Origin: Hevea brasiliensis
Lineage: Eukaryota > Streptophyta > Magnoliopsida > Malpighiales > Euphorbiaceae
Assembly: GCF_030052815.1 (NCBI RefSeq)
Contig: NC_079505.1
Location: forward strand, 9,774,898 to 9,838,897
Length of the DNA stretch: 64,000 bases
Reading direction: 5' to 3'
The notes under the pieces: model-generated
Databases searched by the model: none
Told to the model about the DNA's origin: nothing
The model's input: only the letters and a program-made list of their open reading frames with translations
Made by a program: the position numbers and the translations under genes
Part shown: positions 1-12,672 of the stretch, piece after piece
How the letters are laid out: each line of letters starts with the position of its first letter
Numbering within the stretch: position 1 is the stretch's first letter

Positions 1-1893
1 TGGACATGAGTCCAGCAGGTTTGGGCAGCCATAACATGATTTGTAGAGGTTCAATTGCTGCAAGGCCAATTGGACATGAAACTAGACACATAATGGCACA
101 ACTTTGGTGAAGAAACCATGCCCATAAGACCAAACCAAGTGGACCAAAAGCTTGCCCCAATCCGTGTGACCTGCAGTCTGCCTGGGCAAAATGACCAAAT
201 AAACAGTGTTTGGTCATTTGGCCATAACTCAGTGTAGAATGGTTCAATTGACCTGAAATTTTACCAGCAACAAGCTGAGATATAGGCCAACAACTTTCAT
301 GAAGAAATCTAACCCAAATTATGACCAGAACCTATCCAACAAGTGAGTTGCAGTCACTGTTCACTGCACTGTAGATATGGTCAGTCCAGAAAAATTTCAA
401 TCCGGCCAGCTGTGGTTTTTGGACCATAACTTGAGCTAAAAAACTCCAAATGGAATGATTCAAAAAAGGAAATTCAACTAGACAAAATAAGGAACAACTT
501 TCATTGATCATTTTGCCAAATTCCCACTGCAAAAAATGACTAATGGAATAGTAAACACAAAGCATGAAAACTGAAAATTTTGTCCAATTAACATTAAGCT
601 TAGAAATGGTATTGGCAACCAATACCAACAAATTTGAATGCAAAATGTGGTGTGTTGGGAGTATTAAAACCAATGTACCTATTGTCTATGCAAAAGTCAA
701 CATTTTAGTTGACTAATGAAATGAATAGTAACATTCAAACTTGAAATTCAAAAATTGTGAAACTTAGAAGTGCAAAATGCCCTAGTAGGCCTAATGTGAT
801 TGGTTTGGACAGGTTGGCATGCCAATAGAGTTCAGTTAGCAGTACTGCACATGGCATTTTGCCATTCTGTGATTTCATGGCTTTTAGCCATTCTGACATT
901 ATGTTGATACTTAGCCTTGTGCCTAATGTTATTACAACTTATTAGCTGTTCTGTTGCACACCGGAAGACACATATGTGACCGATGGTATGACGGCCCGAG
1001 GTACTTGATATCCAGTGCCAGTTTACCCGTTTATCCAGTCCAGTCGTCCATTATAGGTTACTTGGGCAACCAAAAATGAAAGTGGGTAAATTTAATAAAA
1101 TAATGAATATAACAAGTACAAAATAAGTAAGACTACAAATACTCATCGAAAATTTATTTGCAATGGACATCAATACATTCACTGCATACTTATTTTCTAT
1201 TATTTCTTTTTATTTTATTATTGGGACCACTAAGTATTATTACTTAGTGCGTTGCTTTTGGCACGTGTAGGTTCTGGAGAGACCGACCGAGAGCCCAGTA
1301 GACCATAGACTGGGTGAGACCTTCTGCAGCCCTGCATAGTGTCCGTGTCACCTCACCGACGTCAGTGCATTGGTAGGACACTAGGTTTCATTTTGGGTAT
1401 TTTGTAATTAACTTTTATTTTCTCATATGTAATTGAAACTTATGTAATGTATTTTGGTATTAATGTCAATAGTGGAAATTGTGTTTATGAATGAAAAAGT
1501 GAATATTTATTTATGACTTTTACATGATTATCATATGAGATGAATGATTGAGAAATGGAAATGTTGTTGAAAAAAATATTGAGATTTTGTTGATGAAATG
1601 GAGTTTGGGATTGATTGAAAATATTGGAAGTGTTTTTCATAGGTTTTGAAGAACTATTTTCTCCATTTTTAGCCGGTACTCTGCCGGATTTTCTATAAAA
1701 TTTGCGGAACCTCAATAAATTTATGATTTCAATAAATGACTGAAATGAATTATATTTCACAAATTGTACTCCATAACTATGAAAAAAAAATAAATTAGGA
1801 AGAATAAAAATGATTGAATTAAAATAGGGTATTCTGGTACACTGTGTGGCATATCTTGCTCGGCTACACTGTAGACGGGTAAGGGGTGTCACA
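1..1893 (-). mobile_element. LTR fragment of a retrotransposon family (family A), minus orientation
   Basis: Read on the minus strand, this piece begins at 1893 with TGTGACACCCC, a typical plant Ty3-gypsy LTR start, and runs off the left edge. The segment 1-730 is the reverse complement of sequence also present at 15640-16300 and 28020-28503. Shared words include the reverse complements of CCATAACTTGAGCT and GAACAACTTTCAT. No coding domain is visible. The 135-aa ORF on its minus strand (1485-1892) starts at the LTR edge and matches no family I know, so I treat it as chance. The superfamily is inferred from the end sequence only. Confidence 0.6.
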
Positions 1894-2157
1894 AAGGCTG
1901 TGCTGGTTTGATCACCCGATCTAATTACGGCGCCCTCTTCCGAGGTCTATGAAATTTGGACAGAAGACGGGCTTGCAACTCTCTGACCCTCGGCGCCGCT
2001 CATTTTCAAAGAAACCAAAGAAGTTTAACTAAGAAAAGGATCAAAACCCTTACTGGAATGTGATCAGTGCTGGAAATACTTGAAGAAACGAGAGAATGTT
2101 GAAATTGCTAGCAAAGTGCTGAAAGTGACATAAGGGAGCAACTGATTGACCCTCCCC

Positions 2158-2166
2158 CTATTTATA
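2158..2166 (-). promoter_or_regulatory. TATA-like box, minus strand
   Basis: The minus strand reads TATAAATAGGGGG here, a strong plant core-promoter match. A paralogous, weaker box lies at 3048-3056. The likely role is transcription of a retroelement LTR. No confirmed transcript can be inferred. Confidence 0.35.
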
Positions 2167-3738
2167 CCCATCTGAGCATTTAATGCTCACGAAGTCCCAA
2201 GCGGCGCATCGGTTAGCGGAATCGACCCGCTTTCCTAACACGTCGCGGGAAGATTCCAGAAACACAATAATAAAATCAAATAAAATGAGATCGGTTAGCT
2301 AGGGTTATCGGATTGTGAAAATTTTCAGAGCCGCAGATCGGCTAATGACGATTTAGTTAGAGATCAAATCGGATATACACATCAGAGATCAGAAAAACAA
2401 CCAATGCAATAATTAAATAATAACCTTCAAATAAAATTTAATTTCATTTCCAAAGGTCAGATTACATCATTTGGGCGATCTCTAAAGATTGGCACTACAT
2501 CCTACCTAGTAAGGACCTAGGTCAAAGCCTAGTCTTATGGCTAAATCAAAAGATGTGTTTGATCAGAAAGCCAGCCATAGGCATCGGATAGATGTGCAGC
2601 TCAGATGGGGTGACTATGACTCTCTTGATGGTGAGTGGAGTCATCGTCAATGTCATCGACCAGAACCGAGCTGCAGTCAGGATGCCCGATGTGGTGAGGA
2701 GCCAAATGAACTTCAAGAGGCAGTCACCGACATTAAGATTGAAATTAGCAGTACTCTTGCCCGAGATCGGCCCACCAATTATACTGGTGGACCGATTCGA
2801 GATCGGCACGATCGTCATTTTCAATCCTGATCGGTAAATTAGTCCGGTTCCTTCACTGTCATCAGATATTGCTCTTATGTTTCTCCGATCACCGGGATCA
2901 TAAATTTTCAGTCGAGGAGCAAAGAAAAAAGTCAGAAAAAGATCAAAAGCAGTGACCATAGTCGAAATCATAATCGGAGAAGTTAGAATCAGAGAAATAG
3001 AGAGATTGAAGGAGAAGTAAAGTGTGAAGGGGCTTTCTCGCGGGTGCATATATATAGTGCCTGGGCATTTATTGCATACGAAAATCAAAGCGGATGCATC
3101 GGTAACCAAAGAATTAATTACGTTGACCAAGGCAGGTCGAATGAAGAGGAAAATTCTAGAATGAGAGAGATCGGGAAGCGATGAGGGACCCAATATGAGA
3201 AGGATCGAAAAAGGGTCATAATAGAGAGATCGGAAGGAATGGAGATCGGAAAAGGGTCATAATAGAGAGATCAGAAGGAATAGAGATCGGAAAGCACGAA
3301 GAGGATGAGATGACTTCCAATAACTCTCTACATAATCAGAGCTGAGGTAGTTAAAGCGTTGCAGGCGTGATCAAATCTTCACCGCACGCCTCATTTGCAT
3401 AATCGCCCACATTGCTGACAGACGCCAAAAACAGTTATGGCAGTTCTGTTCATCACAATCTCTACCGTTGATCATACTTGCAAGGACGAACCCGGAGCCC
3501 TTGGATCAAAAGTAGACGACAGGTTCGGCGCTTTTCATTCCCAGCCCTCAGATCCATCTTGTAAGGCAAGATCTTGAGCCATTGGATTAGGAAGAGAAAG
3601 GACGGATATTCTAAATAGGATCCCAGCCGTCCATTTTGATTCTCTTTAATTCTCAGACATTGAATCATGTCCTTTGAAATCCAGACCTTCCGTCTCCCTA
3701 GGAGAGATCCTGACCCTTCATTAGAAGAATCCGTTCCC

Positions 3739-3746
3739 TATAAATA
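3739..3746 (+). promoter_or_regulatory. TATA-like box of an LTR, plus strand
   Basis: TATAAATA follows CCGTTCCC in a GC-balanced context. It precedes a U5-like, T-rich leader that ends in a splice-donor-like sequence near 4120. It is probably an LTR promoter. Confidence 0.35.
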
Positions 3747-4609
3747 CCTGCATGCAATACTGTAGAAGGGACAGGCAAAAAAGGTGGTGGTGATTATAGT
3801 GGAAAGGCTCTGAAATCTAATTCAGTCTTGCTACTTTTCCATTCTGAGCTTTCGAGAAACTTTAGAAACTAGTTTTTTCATCAAAGGAGTTTTGAACCCT
3901 GAAATTTCCATTTTTTAGTGTTTGTTCATCACTCCGAAAGACCATTTTCTTTACTCAGTTTCATTCCCACTTCCTCGATATCGGTATATTACTCTCCTTA
4001 TTCAACTTCATTCCGACCCGGTTCCTATTATTTCGAGTAAGTTTTAGTCTTTTGGCCATCAGTTTCCACCTCTACAAGATTTGTGGACACTAGAGTTAGC
4101 TCAAGAGCCTCAACCTCCCACAGGTAAGTGTCTAGACTATTATTTCGCTGGATGCTTGTGTTTCAGTTTATCTATTTTTATTTTTCAAATTTCCATTAAG
4201 TTCAGTTAAACTAAAATCCCAATGTAGATTATTCAGGCCGATAGTTATTTCCCGACGTTTACTTCTTCTATTCGTCTGTAAACTTTATTTATTTCTCCTT
4301 AGTTTTCATTTCTTTTGAAAATAGGTGTTTTGGTTGTGGGCAACTTGTAGGTAACTTAATAAAATATTGGTAGAAGTATCTTAACGTGAAAGTTTTTTTC
4401 GAACAAATAAAAATAACCAAAGGTTGAATAGTAGATCAGAGGAAAAAGTTATGAGGTCGGGCTACTAAACGAGTCCAGGAGATAGCATAATAGAGCGGGA
4501 ATCGAGATAAGATCGGATCCCAGACTAGTAACCGAAAGAGATCGGATATAGCTGGCCAAAGAGTTCTGACAAGGTAATCACCTAGGAGATCGGTGAAAAG
4601 TTCGATCTT

Positions 4610-5215
4610 ATATCACAAACACTTTAAGAGATCGGGGGGGGGGGGGGGGGGGTGGGTTCTTACCCGATTCTCATTTAATTAAAACACGAAGATCAGAGGA
4701 GAGTTCTTATCCGAGATCTTTCATTTCAAATTTTAAATCGAATACTCTAAGAGATCGGGGGAGAGTTCTTACCTGATTCTCATTTAATTAAAACACGGAG
4801 ATCGGAGGAGAGTTCTTATCCGAGACCCTACACTTAAAATTTTAAATCGAACACTCTAAGAGATCGGGGGAGAGTTCTTACCCGATTCTCATTTAAATAA
4901 AACACAGAGATTGGAGGAGAGTTCTTATCCGAGATCCTTCATTTAAATTTTTAAACCAAACACTCTAAGAGATCGGGGGAGAGTTCTTACCTGATTCTCA
5001 TTTAAATAAAACACGGAGATCGGAGGAGAGTTCTTATCCGAGATCCTTCATTTAAATTTTTAAACCGAACACTCTAAGAGATCGGGGGAGAGTTCTTACC
5101 CGTTTCTCAACCAAAACGTCAATAAAATATGTGGAGATCGGAGGAGAGTTCTTATCCGAAATCTCCCACCTAAAACTCTTAATAAAACATATCTAGAGAT
5201 CGATAGAAATTTCTC
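4610..5215 (+). repeat. Tandem array, about five ~109-bp units, with a 19-base G run
   Basis: The word AAGAGATCGGGG recurs at about 4626, 4749, 4858, 4967 and 5075. Each unit contains two related halves built on GATCGG(G/A)GGAGAGTTCTTA, so it is a higher-order repeat of a ~50-60 bp half unit. The first unit carries an uninterrupted G run at 4634-4652. The last unit decays near 5190. It lies within retroelement-derived DNA. Confidence 0.85.
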
Positions 5216-5481
5216 ATTCGAGCTCTCTTAATGAAATCAAAATTAAAATAACACAACTTCAATATACAAGATAACTTTATTTGACATATATTCACTAAAG
5301 GGCCATCTCATGAACTCGTGTTCTTGGGTAACCCAAAATAAGTGAAATATCGAACACTCCTTTATTACGCATAAAGGATTAACATCATCCCTATCCCAAC
5401 CCTCTAATTATCTTTTTAATTTATAAAGAGCATAACATTAAATCTATTTACCCTCATTGAGGGACGAGGCGGGGTTCCTAA
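5216..5481. mobile_element. Host retroelement DNA up to the copia insertion point
   Basis: AT-rich, non-coding sequence. It ends with CCTAA at 5477-5481, the left copy of the target-site duplication of the copia element. The interrupted sequence resumes at 14764. Confidence 0.6.
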
Positions 5482-7537
5482 TGAAGGAACGGAAGCGTGA
5501 AAAACACAAGTTTATACCATTGAATTCGAAAATTTTCACCTAGGGTCACATGCATCATGCAAGATTTATTTTTATCTATTTGATTTCAATGATAAACAAC
5601 ATATTAAAACTCTTTTAATATGTTTTTTGATCTGTATTTGCCATTTAAGATTTTAAAATTAATCAGATTAATTTTAGAATCCTAGATTAAATCAAGAACG
5701 ATTACACTAACCTCTTGATGTATTGACACCAAATGTTGTCCCTCTAGTTTGTCCACACCAAGAACACCTATGGCAGCCCTTGAACAACTTCTAAAGCTTT
5801 TTCTATTAATTAGAAATTCAAGTTCTGCCTTTTAAGAGATTAGAGATGTAAACAGGACACTAGAAACAATTTCTAGCGTTCTTAATTCAAGAGATTGATG
5901 GCTAATCTCTTTGAATTGATGGGAGATGAAGAAGAATAGATGAAAACCCTCAAAGTGGCGTGAAAAAGGAGAGGAGTGGCTGCTGGTTGCTTTTTCTTTT
6001 CATAACAACACTTAAATAGCTAGGTTAACACATTAAACCCTTGCCACATGTCACCTTTTGATTAGCTCTAGGTTTAAGTGACCCAATCACATTGTGCCAT
6101 GTGTCAAACCTATATTTAATCTTGACTTTAATCATCTTACATGATTAAAAAACATTTGGCAAGCTTATGTGTAATCACATGTGTCACCATCTCATGGTGC
6201 CACGTGTCACACTGTGAAATGACCAAAATGCCCCTGTGTCTTAATTTTGAGTTCTTAACCCAAAATAATTATTTTTCTTCTTTTAATTAATTTATATCAA
6301 ATATAAATTAATTAATTAATCTCTATTAATTAATTTCTCATTAATTAAATTCATATTTAAACACTTTAAATATAAATTTAACTTATACTATACATCTAAT
6401 AATCTAGATTTAGTTTCAAGTCATGCTAGGGACTTTGCAATTTAATTACAAACCAAACCTATTTAATTAATCAATTAAACTCTTTAATTAATTAATTAAA
6501 TCATATTTAAATAGGTGATAACTTGTGTATGTGTGTGACTTACTAGGCTCATCACTAATTGGCAATGAGATATGATATCAACTCTTAATATCATCAAAAC
6601 TCTTTCTTACCATAAATGATTTCTCTAAATCATTTTATGAACCTCATAGACCATGGTTAACACCTAGCATAGCATGCCATGGCCACCCAATTAGTAATAA
6701 GGTTTACCTTAAATGAACCTATAATCATATGTTACCATGCACTAGAATCTCTAAAATCCCAACTCAAGTGAGTCATGGTTTATGTCAAACTCCATTTGCT
6801 ATGAATATTATGTTCTCTTTTAATTCCAGTTCTTGATTAAAAAGATTTTCTCATCAGAAACTCTTTTCTGAATAAATCTTTTTGTCCTGGCAAGGAACTT
6901 GAAACATCAAGAACAATTAAATGAACATAGGATTTTATCTCTATTTACTTAGAGGAACAGATGCCATCTTGATCAACACCTACCTCCATATATAACTAGT
7001 AGGAGCCAACAGATGCCCATATACCCATACACAGTACAAGTATGAAAGCAGTATCAAACTCAAATTACCTATATACAAGATAAGCTATCTCGTGTCTAAA
7101 GATTATATGCATCGATATGATTTATGACAAAACATTGACAAGAGTAAACTCCATGTGCTTGTCATAAGTGTCAGCGGTCCTACTTATCATTTATAAGTGC
7201 CTATCATGTTTGTTATATGGCATGAGACTCACCATTCCATCTTATTTATATCTCATATAAATAACTTAGGAACAAACATGAATACAATCTTTCTGGATAA
7301 GTCATGTCCTTATTATGAAGTATCCTCGATTGTGAACCTATTTATGATACTTTGTGCTAGAAATATTGTCACTCATATTCTTAACAACTTAAGAATAATA
7401 TTTCTAACAAAATATCAATGGATCTTTTCTATTACACATAAATATATTATGTAAACGGAAAAGTGGAAATGCCTTTTATTAATAAAATATCTACAAGATA
7501 TATACTAAATGATATGCTCTAAGGCATACTACTAACA
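5482..7537 (-). repeat. 3' LTR of the copia element
   Basis: 2056 bp, starting on the minus strand with TGTTAGTAGTATGCC and ending CCTTCA. It is a direct repeat of 12673-14763. An 85-codon plus-strand ORF at 7197-7454 recurs in the other LTR at 14423-14680; it is conserved only because the LTRs are copies and is not a gene. Confidence 0.95.
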
Positions 7538-7550
7538 ATCTCCCACTAGC
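7538..7550 (-). other. Polypurine tract of the copia element
   Basis: The minus strand reads GCTAGTGGGAGAT immediately before the 3' LTR. This is the expected place and form for the plus-strand priming site of a copia element. Confidence 0.8.
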
Positions 7551-7589
7551 ACTAGAGCCATTCATTACAATACCTTAGACCCATCTTCT

Positions 7590-10100
7590 CAAGATGTTAG
7601 TCTAACTGAGCTTGTGACAAAGGCTTAGTGAATGGATCAACTGGTTTTTCAGCTGATGTTATTTTTTCTGCATAGCTATATCGCCTTGCCCAATTATATC
7701 TGTGATAATGTGGTAGTGCCTTTCTATGTGTTTGGATTTTGGGTGAGACCTTAGTTCCTTTGCTCCATTATTGTCACGTGGAACCGCGACTCAATGGAAG
7801 GAACTCAGTTCTATGAACTTCTTTATCCAAACTTCCTTTGTAGCATCGATGCGAGAATATACTCAGTGGAATCTGCAGTTGTGCTCTGTTGGAACACTTC
7901 CAACACCTCCATTACAAATGAACACATATCCGGTAGACTTTCTATCATCGATATCGATTGGAAATCGAATCGTATAACCATCCAATTGCAAGTCTCCACC
8001 TCCATAAATCAAGAATAAATCCTTAGTTCTTCTCAATTACTTAAGGATATTCTTGTGACCTATCGATGTTTCAAACGATTGGATTGATACCGCTAGTCAA
8101 ACTAATAGCATATGTGATATCCGGCCTAGTACACAACATTGCATACATTAAACTTCCAATAGCCGAAGCATATGGAATCTTGGCCATCTTATCTCTTTCT
8201 TCAGGTGTCTTTGGAGACATCTCTTTAGAATGATGGATAGCATGTCTCACTGGTAACAATCTTCTCTTGGAATCAAGCATGTTAAACCTCTTTAACACCT
8301 TTTCCAAGGATAGACTTTGGGATAAACCAATTATTCTTTTCGCTCTATCTCTATAGATGCGAATCCCAAGAATATAGGTTGCCTCCCCTAAGTCTTTCAT
8401 GGAGAATGTATTTGACAACCATACCTTTATAGTCGTCAACATACTTGTGTCATTACCCATCAATAGTATGTCATCCACATATAAGACAAGGAAAGTGATA
8501 ACTAACCTTCTTATATACACATGGCTCATCCTCATTTTTGATAAAACCAAAGGATTTAATGGCTTCATCAAAACGGATGTTCCAACTCCTCGAAGCTTGT
8601 TTCAACCTATAAATGGATCGCTTTAGCTTGCATACCTTGGAACCATCTTGGGATTCAAAACCCCTAGGTTGTTCCATGAAAATGTGTTCTTCAATGTATC
8701 CATTGAGAAAAGTTTTGACATCCATCCAAATCTCATAATCATAGTATATTGCTAATAAAATCCTAATTGATTTAAGCATGGCAACAGGAGAGAAAGTCTC
8801 CTCATAGTCGATTCCTTGCCTTTGGAGAAACCCTTTCGCTACTAGCCTTGCCTTATAGGTCTCTACCTTTCCATCAGAACCAATTTTCTTCTTGAAAACC
8901 CATTTGTTCCCTATAGGTACAATACCTTGTGGGTCAACAAGATCCCAAACTTGATTCTTATACATGGAATCAATCTCGGATTTCATAGCATCAATCCATT
9001 TTGAAGAGTCTATATCTGATATAGCTTCTTCATAAGTAAGTGGATCATCTCCATGATCTACTTCTTCATGAGTAGACAACTCTTGTTCTTCTTCATGAAG
9101 AAAACCATATCTCAGTGGGTGAGATATTGTTCTACGAGTGTAGATGTTTCATCAACTGTATTGGTTGACTAGAAGGATCTATATCCATCCGATCATTGGT
9201 TGGTCGAATTCTCCAATTCTAACTCTATTTGCCTTCCTTTGCTTCCTTCTTGTACAAACTTTTGTTCAAGAAATGTGTCATCTCTACTTATCACATCCTT
9301 TTGTGAAGTAGGCAAATAAACATAATATCCAAAACTATCTTTTCGATATCCAACAAATCGACCTTTTACGATCGTCTCCAATTTATCGTGTTGATTTTTG
9401 ATAAAAGTCGACAACCCCTAATCATAACATGCTTAAGACTTGGTTTTCTTCCATGCCATATCTCATAAGGTGTGGAAGAAAGCGATTTTGATGGAATCCT
9501 ATTCGAATATACAAAGTGATTCTAATGCAAATCCCCAAAAGAAGATTGGCATATCGGTATAGCTCATCATACTACGTACCATATCCAATAGATTTCTCCT
9601 TCGGATACACCATTTAGTGTGGCGTTCTGGAGGAGTCACCGAGAAACAATGCCATGCTCTCTCAAGTATTCATCAAATTCAAGACTCAAATATTCACCTC
9701 TCTGATCTAATCAAGAGCTTTAATACTCTTTCTGTTTGATTTTCTACTTGATTTAAATTCTTTGAACTTTTCAAAGGATTCATGTTTGTATTTCATCAAA
9801 TACAAATACCCAAATCTTGATTTATCATCAAAAGGTAATAAAATAATGAAAGCCCCTCTAGCCATTTCTTTAAATGGACCACATACATCACTATGTATTA
9901 GCTCCAAATATTTTCAGCTTAGCCCTTGTCCAACAAAGGGTGATCTAGTCATTTTGCCACAAGGCAAGATTCACAAGTTGGAGTAGGCTCAGAGCCCAAT
10001 GAGGATAGAATCCCCATTTTCTCCAATTTTGCAATCCTATCTTCTGCAACATGACATAACCTTAAGTGCCAAATATATTTTGAACTTGAGTTGGTTTTCA
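7590..10100 (-). pseudogene. Degenerate copia pol (pre-integrase, integrase, RT, RNase H)
   Basis: In minus-strand order the visible blocks are as follows. A pre-integrase block (about 10090-9990) has HLRLCHVAEDRI. An integrase core start (9907-9707) has ELIHSDVCGPF. An integrase C-terminal block (9414-9193) has RFVGYRKDSFGYYVY. Reverse transcriptase (9079-8071) has NKWVFKKKIG, ARLVAKGF and the catalytic YVDDILL box. An RNase H tail (about 8000-7600) has TTADSTEYI and a conserved C-terminus near 7620. The enzymes would process and integrate the element's cDNA. The blocks lie in different frames with stops, so no functional polyprotein is possible. RT itself is split into two overlapping frames (8471-9079 and 8071-8571). 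Confidence 0.92.
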
Positions 10101-10924
10101 CCATGGCATTGTATTCTTTTAGATTGCTATACTATGGCTAGTGGAAACACTTTCTTACTGGCAATGGAAAAACTTTCCTGCTGGCAATGGAAACACTTTC
10201 CTGTTGCCCTTGTCAGCTTTGGTCTTCCCTTTCTGTTTAGCTATATTCTTGGAAGGACCAGAAATCTGAGGTTTCTTTTTCTTATTGCCCTTCCTCTTGT
10301 TGGACTTTCCAGCAGAAGAAGATGCAATCAAAGCAACCTCTTTTCCTTTATTGCCCGGCATATTCTTTTGGGCAATAACATGTTGAGTAAACCATAAGGT
10401 GCATTCCTATTGAGTCATATGGAAATTTGTCACAAAATTCCCAAAAGACTCAAGAAGGGACTGAAGGATCAAATCCGTTTGTAGTTGGAAATCCATGTTA
10501 AAGTCAAGATGTTCCAACAATCACCAATCATTTTGTGGACATGATCCCCCTCGGACATCCTCATACGAAATAGCCGCCTAGATATCTCATACCTAGCATT
10601 CTTGCTCACCATACAACTCTTGTAGGTGAAGGAGGATCTCACTACTCTGCATGTTCTCATGTTGCTTCAGAACTCATTACTCATGGAAGCAAGCATGTAA
10701 CACTTAGCTCTCATATCATGCTCCTTCCACTTGTCCAAATTTTCATGTTCCTCTTGTGTGGCCTCTGGAGGTAAGGGACCAGAACATTTGAATCTAGAAC
10801 ATATCCTATATGTTCAAGGTTCAGACAAGTTTCAAATTTCTTAGCCAATCATTAGGTCTGTCAACCTATTGTGATCAAGTATGCTTGCAAGGATATTGGA
10901 TGGTGGTGGTTGTTTTGTGCTCAT
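10101..10924 (-). pseudogene. Degenerate copia gag
   Basis: An ATG at 10924 opens with MSTKQPPPSNILASIL, a copia gag-like N-terminus. A gag core follows at 10660-10469, with YEISRRLFRMRMSEGDHVHK. Then comes a lysine-rich segment (about 10361-10155) leading to a broken zinc knuckle, KCFHCQQ, whose coding sequence is repeated about three times in short imperfect ~23-base copies at 10140-10208. Frameshifts separate the blocks. Directly beyond it lies the pre-integrase block, so the protease segment appears to be deleted. Confidence 0.85.
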
Positions 10925-12657
10925 TTTTATCGTAAAATTAAAAATAACAAGATTAATTAGTAAATGTATCATGTAATTAACCAAAATGATTATGGTCTTT
11001 TAATCAAATTGGTCCTCCCACTAACTTAGCGAATCCTACACTTCCAAAGTAGAAAACGGAAATCCTAGTTGGATGGATTTATAGTGGGTGATTGAATTCT
11101 TATAATTCTATTGATCATCCTCAGGTACATCCATTATTGGAATTACAATAAACTATAAGTGAGCAACTCCTTGCCCATCACATCTCATGTGAGGTTCAAT
11201 CCTTTACCTAGCCCCTAATTCTCAAAATCTCAGGTACATCCATTATTGACTTATCTTGCATTAGTTAAGTTGATCCCATTGAGCCAGTAATTATGCAAAT
11301 AATTTTAATGTCCTCAGGTACATCCAATATTGGCCACTAAACCATTTACATATTTACAACATCTCATGCTTAACAATTATTCTTAAGAAAATCTCTTAAA
11401 TTAATTGCATCTTATGCAACTATTTAAAATTTCTTAAAATAATTGCCCCAATGGAGGGCCTATGTTATAATTACTTTAATTATAGCATTTCCAACTTAAT
11501 CATTTGTTTGGAAGATTTTATGGTCATTCTAATTACTATTAAGGTCTCACTTTGCACATTATCCATTTAGCATGCATATATCATATAATTGCATACATTC
11601 CCATACATCTCATGCATTCATGGATAAGCAGTAAATATGGTATGATCATGGACTTTCTAAGGGATTCAATTCTAAGCCACCAAGAATTGAATCAGGGCAT
11701 TCCTAGGTGCATTTCATTCATTCATTCATTTTACAAGAGTTGCTGAAGGAGTACATAATCAACACTTGATCTTGAATTTCTCCCACTGGTCCCACCAATG
11801 CTCTTGACCTCCTTGAACTTCTTGCAATCCAATATTACATGGTAATCCTTGGCATACCAAGGCGAATTTACAAGAACTTAAATAAATGAAATTACAACTC
11901 AAAAATTATTACAAACTTAATAATACATGCCCAAAATAAATTAAAATAAATTAATTAATTTACAATCCCAAAGAAACATAAAAGAAATAAATCCAATCAC
12001 ATTGGTCTTTTATAGTCCATGATCATCCATCATGCATATCACTATTTAATAATTAAATAAAACATACATACTTAAATTAAATTGAATATCTCATATTCAA
12101 CTTAAAAATCCAGATTTGAATATGATTCAAATAAATTTAAAAATTCAGATTTGCATCTCATTCAAATAAATTTAAAAATTCATATTTGAATCACATTCAA
12201 GCAACTTTAAAAATTCAGATTTGAATCACATTCAAACATTTTTTTAAAAAATCAGATTTGAATCACATTCAAATATTTTTTTTAAAATCAGATCTGAATT
12301 TTATTCAATCAATTTTAAAAAATCAGATTTAAATATGATTCAAACAACTTTAAAAATTTAGATTTGAATCACATTCAAACAACTTTTAAAATTCAGATTT
12401 GAATAATAATTTAATTGTGTGATAAAAATTCTAATTAAACAATTTAATTAGACATAAAATGGATCTTAGATCATACAACAATTGCACATTCACCATCCAT
12501 TTACCTTTGCACACCATTGTGATGCATCAACCATGCGCACCATGGTGTTCATCATTTGTGCCGCCACCTTGACTTTGCAACTAGTAATAAACTTTTGATC
12601 TCATGATCAAACACACAATTAAATCATATAAACATCAATCTAAATGGCAAATATAGT
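10925..12657 (-). other. Untranslated leader of the copia element with internal repeats
   Basis: About 1.7 kb of AT-rich DNA lies between the primer-binding site and gag. It holds a degenerate tandem array at about 12095-12410, with roughly 30-40-base units containing AATTCAGATTTGAATCACA. It also has three dispersed copies of CTCAGGTACATCCA near 11121, 11231 and 11313. No ORF of interest is seen. Confidence 0.7.
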
Positions 12658-12670
12658 GGCTCTGATACCA
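12658..12670 (-). other. Primer-binding site, initiator Met tRNA type
   Basis: The minus strand reads TGGTATCAGAGCC two bases after the 5' LTR end, the canonical plant copia primer-binding site complementary to the initiator Met tRNA 3' end. Confidence 0.95.
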
Positions 12671-12672
12671 AT

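Larger units (their letters stand above)
1894..4609. mobile_element. Retroelement-derived, GATCGG-rich DNA with LTR-like promoter segments
   Basis: No recognisable protein domain is seen. The stretch is full of GATCGG words and holds three TATA-like boxes: on the minus strand at 2158-2166 and 3048-3056, and on the plus strand at 3739-3746. The regions around the two minus-strand boxes are divergent copies of each other; both are followed by related downstream sequence around GTTTTGATC. The plus-strand box is followed at 4116-4126 by a splice-donor-like ACAGGTAAGT. It resembles LTR and leader DNA of a Tat/Ogre-type Ty3-gypsy element, but that is inference. A minus-strand ORF at 2546-3193 is open for 215 codons but runs through a TATA box and resembles no known protein. 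Confidence 0.4.

Noticed and set aside
2546..3193. 215-codon minus-strand ORF
   Set aside because: It spans a TATA-like box, has no recognisable domain and sits in retroelement DNA; kept only as part of the promoter-unit finding.
7197..7454. 85-codon plus-strand ORF repeated almost identically at 14423-14680
   Set aside because: It is inside both copia LTRs, on the strand opposite to the element; its conservation only reflects LTR duplication.
12095..12410. Regularly spaced repeats that could be mistaken for a CRISPR array
   Set aside because: They are degenerate, AT-rich, without unique spacers, and lie inside a plant retrotransposon leader.
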